20,043 bases of DNA, from positions 1-20,043 of IMG/VR virus record IMGVR_UViG_3300020428_000128. One strand, 5' to 3'. This document shows positions 12,001-16,961 of the stretch, one piece after another. Position 1 is the stretch's first letter. Each line of letters starts with the position of its first letter. The notes beneath the pieces are model-generated. The model was not told the origin of the DNA, did not search any database, and saw nothing but the letters and a program-made list of their open reading frames with translations. The translations under genes and the position numbers were made by a program. The DNA is from a virus.

Positions 12001-14566
12001 GGAAATGATCAGTTTTGAATGATATAGTTTCATCTTCAATTGATAATCCACCAGCAAAGAAAATATCTCTACTATCAAATTCTAATTCTCTAAATCTATT
12101 ACCAATAATGGGTTCTAGTAAGCATCCAGATCCATTACCACCAGTTAAAGATATTGCTTTTACTTCCTCAATATCAAAATCATGAGGATCTACAAAAACA
12201 TTTTTAACAGAACCACTAATGACTGGTTCTACTAAAGCATCTACTCCACCACCAATACTACTATCCAATACTAATTTTGGTGGATTTACTACATCATATT
12301 CATCTCCAGAATTATATACATCTACAGATTCAATAGGACCATAGTAAATATAATCCTCCGAAATTGGTGATCTAATCTGAACACCATCAATTAATATTCC
12401 AATATCATTAATAGGTTCTTGATTACTACCAGAAACGTATAAATTTTGGGTCAGAGGGAATTTACGTAAAATCTTATTTGCTGTTAATTTCTTATTATTT
12501 TGATTTAACTTTACTAGTTCATGACTTGATATAGATGTTTTTTCTTTTACTCTAACACAATTAGTTTCGTTAAAAATTAGACTCCTTGAACGGTACAGTC
12601 TAACGCTTGTAACACCAATGTTTGCACCCATTGGTATTTTTTCAATGTAATAAGTATCACCCGATACTAACCCTTCTAGGGCATTATCAGAGTTATATAC
12701 AACTGCATCTCCAGTAATTAATCTAAAATCACTACTAGGGAACTCAATCATTCCATAATCATCAGTAACTTTGTTATGATCTGATAGATTTGGAATAGCA
12801 GATGCTATTCCTACAGAAATAATTTTAACATTAGAACCTAATGTATAACTTGGTAATGAGTTTGAAGCAACATATAGATCTTTATCATCATCAACATAAA
12901 CATTTGAAACACTAGATAAAACTTTTGAATCACCTTCTAATATTTCTACACCATTACTGGTTGCTTTAATTAATTTTCTTCTTATATCATAATATGCACC
13001 AGATACTGGATTAAATGAAGATAATCCAGATAATGTAACTTCAGTATTATTTAAACCAACATTAGTAATTTCAGCAAATGCAATTTCAACAGTTTCAGAG
13101 TTTCTCTGTAATATCTCAACCTTGTCACCCTTCTTTAAACTAGATTTATCTACAGCACTTGATAATCTAAAGGTAGATCCTACAATTTCCTCAACCTGAT
13201 ATCTACAACTTGTATTATAAATCCATGAATTTGCAAAAATTTCCTTATAAGTCTTATTGATAGATGGATTAGATATAGATTCTCCAACATTCTTAACGTA
13301 AATCCTTTCTCCAGCATTAACTAAAGATATATCAGAAACTGCTCTAAATTCAGATAAAACACCAGTAATTCTTAAATCAACTCTCTTTGTTAGATCACCA
13401 TCTTCATAACCAAATATAACTTCATCAGCCCTAACATCAGATCCAGCAGAGATTGATTCAACTATATTACTACATCCAAAGAATTGATTAACAGATGTTG
13501 AAGTATATGTAATAGAATTAATACCACATAAAACATATCCACTTTTAGCAAATCCAATAGTTGAATCAACTGTAAGTACATTATCACCAACTGAAGTATT
13601 CTCTAATACTTTAGTTTTACCTGGAATTGTGAATATTCCATTAATTAAGTCTCTATCATCAAAACCAACAAATAGAGAGATCTTGTAATATACTTTATTA
13701 TCTCTAGTTAATATCTCAACTTCAGAAACAGATCCACTAGTATCTAAATCTGTAGATTTTGTAATCGTTTGTCCTACTAATTTTGAAGGATCTCCACTTA
13801 TAGGTTCAGCAATTATAACTTCTCTTCTTATAAACTCAGAACTAGATGGTTTGATTAATCTTTCTTCCAAATCTAAAACAATAGATTCTTCACCAAATAA
13901 TACTTTTAATAGAATTTTTATAGATTCTTCAATACCTTTGGATTGATAGAATGATCTTGCATTCTTAATAAAGTTACCAACATCAAGATCAGATACAAAA
14001 TCATTATTTTCTAATCCAGGTAAAAAAGTTTTCTTTAACTTTTTATAGAATTCTTGTATGAATAAAACACTTAAATTAGTTACTTCAGACCCTATTACAT
14101 GATCTTCTGCTACAGTATCTTCAAAAACTAAACCTTCTTTATTGACATTATCTAAAGAAGTGGATATTCCAACACTAAACCCACTTATTCCACTAAAACC
14201 ACGAATAAGACCTGTAAATGTAGTATCATTCTTACCCTGATATGTAATAATCTCATTACCAATCTTTAAAAGACCGTATGTATCAGGAAATCCTTTAGTT
14301 GAAGTTACAGTAAGTGTTTCTGATGTTTTATCAAGAGCTGATGTTGTTACAGTAGTTCCAAATACAACTTCAGGAACTAAATTATCAACTTTAAGATATT
14401 GGTCAAAATTATCAATTAAATCGGTTGCACCACCCTGAAATTCTTGGGAGAGATAATATTGTTTGAGAAATTCCGTAGTTAATGGAAAATCAGACCTAAT
14501 AAACTCAGGTAACTGACTTTCAATTATTGTATTAACTTGAATTCGCTTATCGATGCCTATGCTCAT
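95..14566 (-). CDS. Giant modular virion protein, gp7-position baseplate/tail structural protein (4823 aa)
   Basis: One uninterrupted frame of 4823 residues (roughly 520 kDa) starts directly at the gp6 stop (TAAATG, no gap); GAGAG lies about 7 bases upstream of the ATG. It occupies the place of T4 gene 7 (a wedge protein of about 1030 aa) but is over four times longer. Residues 1-270 form a non-repetitive N-terminal part typical of marine T4-like phages (IESQLPEFIRSDFP, then FIQEFYKKLKKTFLPG). The rest is beta-rich and modular: repeated HG..GD..Y units, at least eleven v.V.n.GsgY units, repeated L.IG.E-type units, a YHYH domain near 1235-1335, a six-copy Cys/YPR-TDP array at about 3390-4170, a poly-Gly linker near 3925, and a C-terminal FVNGVLQTP / DKVDVFFYKG segment near 4325-4370. 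No signal peptide, membrane segment or catalytic motif was recognised. A structural baseplate role is inferred from position and composition; equivalence to gp7 is not shown. A long tail fibre or adhesin-like component is the alternative. Confidence 0.9.
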   Translation of the reverse strand: MSIGIDKRIQVNTIIESQLPEFIRSDFPLTTEFLKQYYLSQEFQGGATDLIDNFDQYLKVDNLVPEVVFGTTVTTSALDKTSETLTVTSTKGFPDTYGLLKIGNEIITYQGKNDTTFTGLIRGFSGISGFSVGISTSLDNVNKEGLVFEDTVAEDHVIGSEVTNLSVLFIQEFYKKLKKTFLPGLENNDFVSDLDVGNFIKNARSFYQSKGIEESIKILLKVLFGEESIVLDLEERLIKPSSSEFIRREVIIAEPISGDPSKLVGQTITKSTDLDTSGSVSEVEILTRDNKVYYKISLFVGFDDRDLINGIFTIPGKTKVLENTSVGDNVLTVDSTIGFAKSGYVLCGINSITYTSTSVNQFFGCSNIVESISAGSDVRADEVIFGYEDGDLTKRVDLRITGVLSEFRAVSDISLVNAGERIYVKNVGESISNPSINKTYKEIFANSWIYNTSCRYQVEEIVGSTFRLSSAVDKSSLKKGDKVEILQRNSETVEIAFAEITNVGLNNTEVTLSGLSSFNPVSGAYYDIRRKLIKATSNGVEILEGDSKVLSSVSNVYVDDDKDLYVASNSLPSYTLGSNVKIISVGIASAIPNLSDHNKVTDDYGMIEFPSSDFRLITGDAVVYNSDNALEGLVSGDTYYIEKIPMGANIGVTSVRLYRSRSLIFNETNCVRVKEKTSISSHELVKLNQNNKKLTANKILRKFPLTQNLYVSGSNQEPINDIGILIDGVQIRSPISEDYIYYGPIESVDVYNSGDEYDVVNPPKLVLDSSIGGGVDALVEPVISGSVKNVFVDPHDFDIEEVKAISLTGGNGSGCLLEPIIGNRFRELEFDSRDIFFAGGLSIEDETISFKTDHFLTTGEVVYYNSNGNYPIGIGPYKSQTNTATGTLATGAPYSVRIINSRTVQLHNSKDEALAGINTIGISTATDAAGIHKFRTISKKTLQSVKVINPGSGYQHRNLYLKPENVSTEYAKINFNKHGFADGDFIEYTTSGTVIGGLNGVNYYILKIDDNSFRLADSKVNYDRGNYVQLTSQGTGLQTFKYPDIEVNCQVSFGSTATGTFNFTPIVTGGIIDTYLYEKGSKYGSTILNHQRNPKVTIQNGKNGVVKASVVDGKIVDVHVLNRGSEYNSPPEIRVESVGMTTTGVFGNGAILNPIVTDGKLTDVKVINSGIGYTSNQLTLSVVSRGKNALFEPRVRKLTIDNQKRQGNNALISDGGDNLHFSVHGYSSDIASNFKDDGSKHSPIIGWAFDGNPIYGPYGYTDPSKLGPNVGILTSGYKLDKSKVVDRPDHVEEFVEGYFVNDWQFNPDSGNLDEHNGRFCKTDEFPNGVYAYFASVSESTQTNTLDPSFPYFVGKTYRSPFISSNTTLTQEFDFNNSNLSRNTFPYKVGDPLADNDFIVESNEFLRQLTTVESVTTGIIDELQVLDGGRDYKVGDYTDFDDTNTGGTGLRGQVTSLAGIGVSSIQTQLETFENAVFTWKNGNEVVAKYAPFIELNDKDTVSISGLSSSIVHLTNSFIVGVSTDTIGLAKSMTANAITQGRVDDLYVNIIPKTVSIGSTLRIKDDEIVKVLNIFDVGSILRVKRFGVGVAHTYGSRIDILNQEITIPVKTEKFNSTRNDVAYFNARQSVGVGTTAGSSITVDYVVGETTTETPILTRTIYIPNHPFKTGQELTFTKRGTASSLVVGDSDQPTNLFNIPNVTTDTSTVYAINKGENYVGLVTERTSIGSTSEGLFFHGNGSDDFEYLLETNHTQVTGDINKITSTIVTKIGLANTTTHGLSNGDIINLNVLPNAVVGLGSTAPLGLTFDSEYEKLLVNSVGFNSTGINTVTSSITLNDHGYKTGDKLLYSGTDIFGNDDPAEGLTEPSYYVYELSSNEFRLGETLSDVEVNPPRLVGITSTGGQNHVLSLINPQIRSTKNSTLSFNVSDTSLSGYDLKFFYDNNFENEFISSQDSSVFNRTGVGTVGVGSMSTISLTFSETTPTSLFYAVEKSGYISTADPLVKNYSEIKFVDSVYSGSYRVFDITADTFKISPRSVPELLSYMEDQCETIEYSTESKTVTGAIKDIKVISRGFDYKRIPKFVSVNSLNGKNANIVALSTSIGRIGDVRIVDIGYEYPSDKTLNPEAFVSPVIRIDNVDSITGINVIDGGSEYLSSPDIIVYDPESDKVVDETSALANTPNQSISTIEIIAPIQGLNSVNHRVVAVNNSNGIGINSMAGSFSGIITCTLETPITGFITPPFANGDEVFVEGVELYGEAGIGTQGNIGSAGIDTGGTGYNSENYQFQFFKVENYTNSNPAVVEYSVAGLTTNPGVAKTFQSGYANIINKSNYPVFEVVQKRGKFLLNENLLLEENGLFLSKDLVVVESREDFIKIDGTYDIQIGDRLKGSNSNVSATVTSIVGNRAKFKVDYSNKQEYGWIDNIGKLDEDFQVLPNNDYYQNLSYSIKSPVTWDKLVDPINRLVHPSGLKNFADVGIASSIKVGIGTTIQATPVIVVDILDDKRVDTINNFDLARDYDARPENDPTKSKFITFDNLKLTDYTKCKSNRVLLHDDISGRFSSKGYQDSFTEIEEVENDFTKYLIQTTNADTYDVQLNELTVLTTTTNAFLVEKSGDFSNMKLGDFTATSDLFGRKTLLFSPTDPNDRDHDIKVLKSEFTSNAITSGSQSIGSIDITGINVKASIASTDTNNNIIGFTTTTIAEFPETDFNGFVADVLLQDDITKIINYGEVTVDFDGTNIYYAETYVDTLNSTYSASRVGILTAKYESGKIYLECENQTKKLINVSANIVGLGTTTAGISTYRYSVPGQPGGSERSARLESLYKTGTSTPILVTRIDKRIDSSVKSIVRVCNEMQKSAIHQVVTLQDSGDVTTIQYPFIGSSNTGIGTFGSVTSGDFVDINFYPDTSQTSLIEVQSFNTVFNTVNDFVNTPDPLKIGPTSRELFLSAYDGKNGDRANKVNFELKHEGIPIYRKVFNPADTTQLEKHSGQFTIADHFFNDNEELTYKPGSSFVGVGATAVSIASTTNNAGLVTTILPETVFVKVIDEDKFKLYSRKEYITAGVAITFTGVGEGNAHTLDMTKKLSKTVIGLDGIVQQPITFTTIEHHTRDAIGAGTSQFVLSGISSVQPRDVLKIGEEYMKVEQVGFSSLPEGIINDSKDVSLGISTLPVVKVRRGSLGIGATPHAGVSTAMVHRGSFNLVDSTVWFLDPPKGNTRERRNDTNLPYVKAEFSGRTFLRSNYDTNMVFDDISDVFTGIGKTYTMTVGGANTITGVGIGNGILFINGVFQTPLTFNNAGNNYEFDTDTNVGISSVVFTGISSENGTPMQSEFDINQNQLPRGGLIVSMGSTPGLGYAPLVGATVKANLKNNTNLFAAGSITDVVGVGTSSKYSLGIQTAAYDNKTGIITVTTNTTHGYALGYPQTVHLKDLEFKCPTKDVGTPVTGGTVYDPSTGELTIKIVNHGLQNGDAIKFKKESLVFSCTFGSGGSKSYPRETDPAFDKYLYIDTVTPDTFKVNVLLGTTPTNTDPHTFVSATANAVQTLNYVGITTSIFQDHERALPVVGIISDRTFEVQVGMTTIPHTYHGGGYTYEFFNDLTFGSGYRDPVSVIVSDIEFAHKFVSSSANSIVANTTTNFTPSTVDYASSTGDLILTIGNNHGLSQATLHDIDGATYNPTTGAVTITAGVLTNGHNFSNGDYIKIADNSITFTCDMDGNVSQKTYPRPSDPISGKWITISNVTQFTFDINVGTSPGVSFTPSNANYDPVTGLMELVIGAHTLRPGTSIKLASESIKFMCDVDNNSAEKAYPRATDPFNDTAIKIESVTDTSITIQTLTTIPSTNITKHTFSSANPNAVTTGGNYTHAFVSNQDVAKQALSRTTDTVTIVTESLNFTCSRDNHNSVHPYPRSTDPAAGQTLGIDNATSNTITINVGSGGGGGTGAVIETKVATNKHKFESSQANSVTVSYGTTTITDATYEPSTGELIITSNNHNVSGASTITPTNASYVKNTGNLTLTKTNHGYQVGDKILIENYGLTFTCTKDNNQTEHSYPRPTDYASGKWLSIAAVPSVDTFRVNVNPNPSESQFTHTFVPSKTVNGCIQKSNATATIAPNSLIFRCAQDSYQTIHAYPRTTDPAYNTALPVGKVTINTMRLQVGKSPAGTGGALEFTVKNPGAKYVNPLIETPQPVYEDMPVVGISRLGVGKTEDTGKNLLMNLKVGAARTSVGTAKSMFEISEFTISRPGHSFAVGDKFKPIGLVVDKRLQQPLQEFELEVVQTFNDYFSAWQFGELDFIDSLNSMQNGTRRRFPLFFNGQLLSFEIDEDSVLGDQIDLNAVLLIFVNGVLQTPKYAYQFEGGTTFTFTEAPMASDKVDVFFYKGQDGVDIELVNVNETIKIGDDVILHKHPSYPDTIDQEKERTIKDILGSDLVETTMYRGIGINENQSKPLDWTKQKEDKIIKGELISKARETIEPQIYPTAKVIYDVTTTDGAGLTGGIFVDDAESFFYEDIDNPALESGDRYNVVISAVDALLMSPATSTPAAISANVSAAGTITSLNIDNSGSGYVGSAATISIAAPIGVGIGTTEKSKYAVVGVSTFAEATATIVDGKVTDYDITNIGLGYSEINPPQCIVRHPQYETEKITSFSNVEGYTGIITGITGTNAGGGKQLKFFFTSFKSNANKLAVGYPVLIKDTKISVGSGVTSVDNNDDEIVSIGSTFLDNIYKVHSFIQLNDNQAEITCNVLSTTNGIVGIATTGFYDQTNIGATISLGKLTWGRLYNGTRSTSPISIGVTGLTVDSGLSTFPTIQRRNYGGVDAEPGLRNTGSIRVVTGL
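2100..4390 (-). repeat. Array of about six Cys/YPR-TDP beta modules inside the giant protein
   Basis: The composite unit runs: Y.P.TG.L.I (a short beta segment), then (N/T)HG...GD.I.I, then SL.F.C..D, then YPR.TDP, then an I..V...TF.VNV stretch ending near HTF.S..NAV. The YPR-TDP cores are encoded near 2187-2209, 2427-2446, 2855-2878, 3150-3170, 3404-3425 and 4091-4110. Each follows a single conserved Cys by roughly 10-13 residues. Spacing between cores is irregular (about 80 to 230 residues) because the Y.P.TG/HG..GD segments are inserted in variable number. Copies have diverged at the DNA level, so this is old duplication rather than recent expansion. The function of the module is not known to me. 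Confidence 0.8.
10555..10862 (-). other. YHYH domain within the giant protein (about residues 1235-1338)
   Basis: The translated segment has the hallmarks of the YHYH family: H-SPIIGWAFDGNPIYGPYGY at the start, then about 50 residues later LDEHNGRF, then F(P)NGVYAYFAS. The family is named for a YHYH motif and occurs in bacterial secreted proteins and in marine phage structural proteins; its biochemical role is not established. Here it is embedded between GSGY-type beta repeats (about residues 900-1190) and further beta-rich sequence, so it is an inserted globular domain and not a separate gene. Confidence 0.75.
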
Positions 14567-16507
14567 TTATTTTCTCTCTAGATCTCCATTAGAGTAACTT
14601 GATGTGTAATAGTCTCTTGAGAATACAACGCCCGAAACATCTTCTCCAGAAGCAATTACGTCCTTAACCATATTTATTCTACTATTTGAAACATCAAATG
14701 TAAGATAAAGATCTTTAAGACCAATAATATCGTTAGAATCGGGAAACGCTTGTATTTCTAGCAAATTATTGCTTACTGACGTTGATGTTATATTTAACGT
14801 ATTTAAAATTATCTCTCCTTTTGTATAATCAACTGTTCCTGCTGATTTTGCAATAACTTTCAACTCATCTTTTTGATTTCGTGTAATAACACTCAAAATA
14901 CCCTTTCCACTACCATCTAAAGTACCATCTTCTTTCTTATTTGGTATATCAGTTAAAAATACAACATCATTTGACCCAGATACGGTAAATCCAGTACTCT
15001 TAATGTTAAATCCTTCAGGATTGATGTGAAATTTATTACCAAAACACAATTCATACTGTGCAAAGGTGTCAATTAGGACTTTTAGATCTCTTCTAATCTT
15101 TACTTTCGTAATATTTGATGTAATTGCAGTATCAACACGATCAATTAATTGTAAAATCTTACTATATTTAAATCTACCACCAAATTTGTTAATATCAACG
15201 GTATTTGAGTAATTTGTAAGAGAATCTACGATTCTTGTGCGTAATCTTTCATTATTTGTCACCTGAGATGTGTTATAATAGATGTCTGAATCTATTTCCA
15301 CATATAAAACCTTCAAATCTACGATTTCTGAGTTAATTCCAGCAATCGCATAACTCTTTAACTTGTTTTTTATTTGCTGTTTATCAAAATCAGAGACAAA
15401 TGTACCATTTTTTGGTTTTATACTGATTTGAACTTGACCAAATTTGGGAGGAGTCAGTTCTTCACCCCCAACAACGGCAACAGACTCTGTTTTTGGGTAA
15501 ATTGTCTTGATTATTGCCTCATAATCCCTACCTGTAACCGCCCTGTATTGAGAAGAATACAGTCTAGGTGCAAAATACTTAATAGAAGAAACATCTTCCA
15601 TCTCAGCACCGTTTGAAGCACCATTTACAGTGTTTATAGTAACTCCAACTGATGGAATTACAGTTTGTACATTAACATCACCAGGGTCTCTATCGGCAAA
15701 TACACCTTGAAAATCAAATTCAGAAGCACCATTACCAGTTTCACCATCAGTAACAAGGTATCTTACTGTTACAACGGAGTTATTGTCTAGTTTTTTACCA
15801 AAATAACCATCACCAAACAGTATTTCATATCTTTCATCTTGAATTTCCTGTACAAAGAAGATTTCTGAGTTCTTATCAATCTTCAAAATGTTATCAATCA
15901 TGGAAAATTCTCTTCCAAGACCAGTATCAGCAGGACCACTTACAAATACAGTAATACTTGAAGCATCAATATTGCCATTTGGTAGTATAAATTTTTGATC
16001 TGTATTATTATTTGCAATAAATTGTGCAGATAATACCGTTCCTTGAGAAACTTCTATAGGTGAATCTGCAGATCCAAAGGTTGCAACCCCATTTACAATG
16101 GGAACAGACATTGATTGTGTTCTTGAGAACGAATATGTGCTATTATTTGTCTTTCCTACGCATACTAAACCAGGTTTTAGATGTAATAATGGTCTAGTTG
16201 AGGCAGTTTCTACTGTAAAATGTACATGTGCCTTTGCAGAAGTCTTTGAACGTGGTACATAACCAATATTTCTTGCCAAAGAAACTACATTTTCTCTAAT
16301 TGTTGCAGAATCTAGGAAAGATTCATTCGCAATTAAGTTTGCATTGAATGCGTTTATATAAGTATTGTATGCTAAAGTATCAATTAAGATTGAAAAGTTA
16401 GAACCTTCAAAATCAAAATCAGTAAAATTGCTGTTTGCACGAAGATAATCCCTTATTTGGGATTTAATCTGATCAAAATCTAAGCTTGTAAATTGAGTAA
16501 AAGGCAT
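14567..16507 (-). CDS. gp6: Baseplate wedge subunit gp6
   Basis: This 646-residue protein matches T4 gp6 in length (about 660 aa) and place. T4 gp6 dimers form the iris ring around the central hub and connect the wedges through gp25, gp53 and gp7. The N-terminal part (residues about 8-95) has the conserved gp6 pattern SLDFDQIKSQIRDYL, then FEGSNFSILIDTLAYNTY, then RENVVSLARNIGYVPRS. A baseplate-J-like region (about 305-415) contains YFAPRLYSSQYRAVTGRDYE followed by IYPKTESVAVVGGEE and IKNKLKSYAI. The start ATG lies 4 bases after the gp25 stop, and the stop abuts the ATG of the giant gene, so the three genes probably form one translationally coupled late unit expressed from the promoter at 16944-16951. 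No frameshift or truncation is seen. Confidence 0.95.
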   Translation of the reverse strand: MPFTQFTSLDFDQIKSQIRDYLRANSNFTDFDFEGSNFSILIDTLAYNTYINAFNANLIANESFLDSATIRENVVSLARNIGYVPRSKTSAKAHVHFTVETASTRPLLHLKPGLVCVGKTNNSTYSFSRTQSMSVPIVNGVATFGSADSPIEVSQGTVLSAQFIANNNTDQKFILPNGNIDASSITVFVSGPADTGLGREFSMIDNILKIDKNSEIFFVQEIQDERYEILFGDGYFGKKLDNNSVVTVRYLVTDGETGNGASEFDFQGVFADRDPGDVNVQTVIPSVGVTINTVNGASNGAEMEDVSSIKYFAPRLYSSQYRAVTGRDYEAIIKTIYPKTESVAVVGGEELTPPKFGQVQISIKPKNGTFVSDFDKQQIKNKLKSYAIAGINSEIVDLKVLYVEIDSDIYYNTSQVTNNERLRTRIVDSLTNYSNTVDINKFGGRFKYSKILQLIDRVDTAITSNITKVKIRRDLKVLIDTFAQYELCFGNKFHINPEGFNIKSTGFTVSGSNDVVFLTDIPNKKEDGTLDGSGKGILSVITRNQKDELKVIAKSAGTVDYTKGEIILNTLNITSTSVSNNLLEIQAFPDSNDIIGLKDLYLTFDVSNSRINMVKDVIASGEDVSGVVFSRDYYTSSYSNGDLERK

Positions 16508-16511
16508 ATTA

Positions 16512-16913
16512 CTATCTTGTTGGTTCTAAAAGGAACGAAAATTCTTGTGTTGGTGCTTCTAATCCACGTATATCGAAGAATACTGTTACATCAAATGCAT
16601 TTGAATCTGGATTCACGTTTAATTCCACGTTTAAGTTTTCAATTCTTGGTTCATATCTAGTTACTGATTCAACAATTTGGTCTTTTATAACGACCTTTAA
16701 TGTTGGATAGTAGTTTTCAAATAAACTTGCTCGAATATCAGTACCTAATGATGAATTAAAGAACCTTTCAGTTGGAATGGTTTCAACTAAATTTCTAACA
16801 GACCTAGTAATGGCACGTTCATTGTTTAAAGATGTTATATCTTTAGTCACAGGATGTGGTTTAAAAGATAGACTGATATCTTTAAATGCTTGTGATGTAC
16901 GTTTTACTGCCAT
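16512..16913 (-). CDS. gp25: Baseplate wedge subunit gp25 (GPW/gp25 family)
   Basis: The protein has 133 residues; T4 gp25 has 132. It shows the family pattern: SLSFKPHPVTKDI near the N-terminus (residues 14-26), AITRSVRNLVETIPTERFF (34-52), SLF.NYYPTL (63-72) and the hallmark EPR motif at residues 88-90 within TRYEPRIENLNVEL. In T4, gp25 joins the gp6 ring to the gp53 region and helps start sheath assembly; homologues include the T6SS protein TssE. It is the first gene after a perfect late promoter, with a leader of about 25-30 bases. AGG directly touches the ATG and a clearer AGAGG lies further upstream, so ribosome binding is not textbook. The gene ends in tandem in-frame stops, TAG TAA, before gp6. 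Confidence 0.95.
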   Translation of the reverse strand: MAVKRTSQAFKDISLSFKPHPVTKDITSLNNERAITRSVRNLVETIPTERFFNSSLGTDIRASLFENYYPTLKVVIKDQIVESVTRYEPRIENLNVELNVNPDSNAFDVTVFFDIRGLEAPTQEFSFLLEPTR

Positions 16914-16943
16914 CCTAAATGGTATATTTAGTATTATCCTCTT

Positions 16944-16951
16944 TATTTATA
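16944..16951 (-). promoter_or_regulatory. T4-type late promoter for gp25-gp6-giant gene operon
   Basis: The minus strand carries an exact TATAAATA octamer followed by AAGAGG, in the 48-base gap between the oxygenase stop (16962) and the gp25 ATG (16913). It shares the 12-mer TATAAATAAAGA with the promoter at 68-75. Expected initiation near 16936-16939 would give a leader of about 25 bases carrying only gp25, gp6 and the giant gene downstream. I found no other exact octamer on the minus strand when scanning the window by eye. Confidence 0.88.
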
Positions 16952-16961
16952 CCTAATTTTT

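Larger units (their letters stand above)
715..12340 (-). repeat. Dispersed v.V.n.GsgY motifs (at least 11 copies) in the giant protein
   Basis: A short motif of the form hydrophobic-x-V-x-n-x-G-s-x-Y followed by a variable loop and PP/P-x-hydrophobic is found at least eleven times. Examples are VKVINPGSGY, VHVLNRGSEY, VKVINSGIGY, LQVLDGGRDY, IKVISRGFDY, INVIDGGSEY, FTVKNPGAKY and LNIDNSGSGY. Encoding positions are roughly 12290-12340, 11700-11740, 11170-11225, 11040-11085, 10265-10310, 8340-8385, 8215-8260, 8100-8150, 2045-2090, 895-935 and 715-765. Such motifs are common in phage tail and baseplate proteins and probably mark repeated small beta domains. The span given covers the outermost copies, not a continuous repeat. 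Confidence 0.7.

Noticed and set aside
11683-12446. Near matches to the late promoter box on the plus strand (TATAAATT near 11688 and 12438)
   Set aside because: Each lacks the last base of the octamer, points away from all genes, and lies within coding sequence; such matches are expected by chance at this AT content.
95-14566. Giant gene as a bacterial adhesin, polyketide/NRPS enzyme or surface-layer protein
   Set aside because: It has no signal peptide, anchor or enzymatic domain motifs, and it lies in an operon with gp25 and gp6 under phage late control.
15543-15562. Inverted repeat CTGTATT-GAGAAG-AATACAG inside gp6, and similar short ones near 8632-8648, 10409-10427 and 6010-6030
   Set aside because: Stems of 6-7 bp without a T-tract, within coding sequence, and not at gene ends; short inverted repeats of this kind are frequent in AT-rich DNA.
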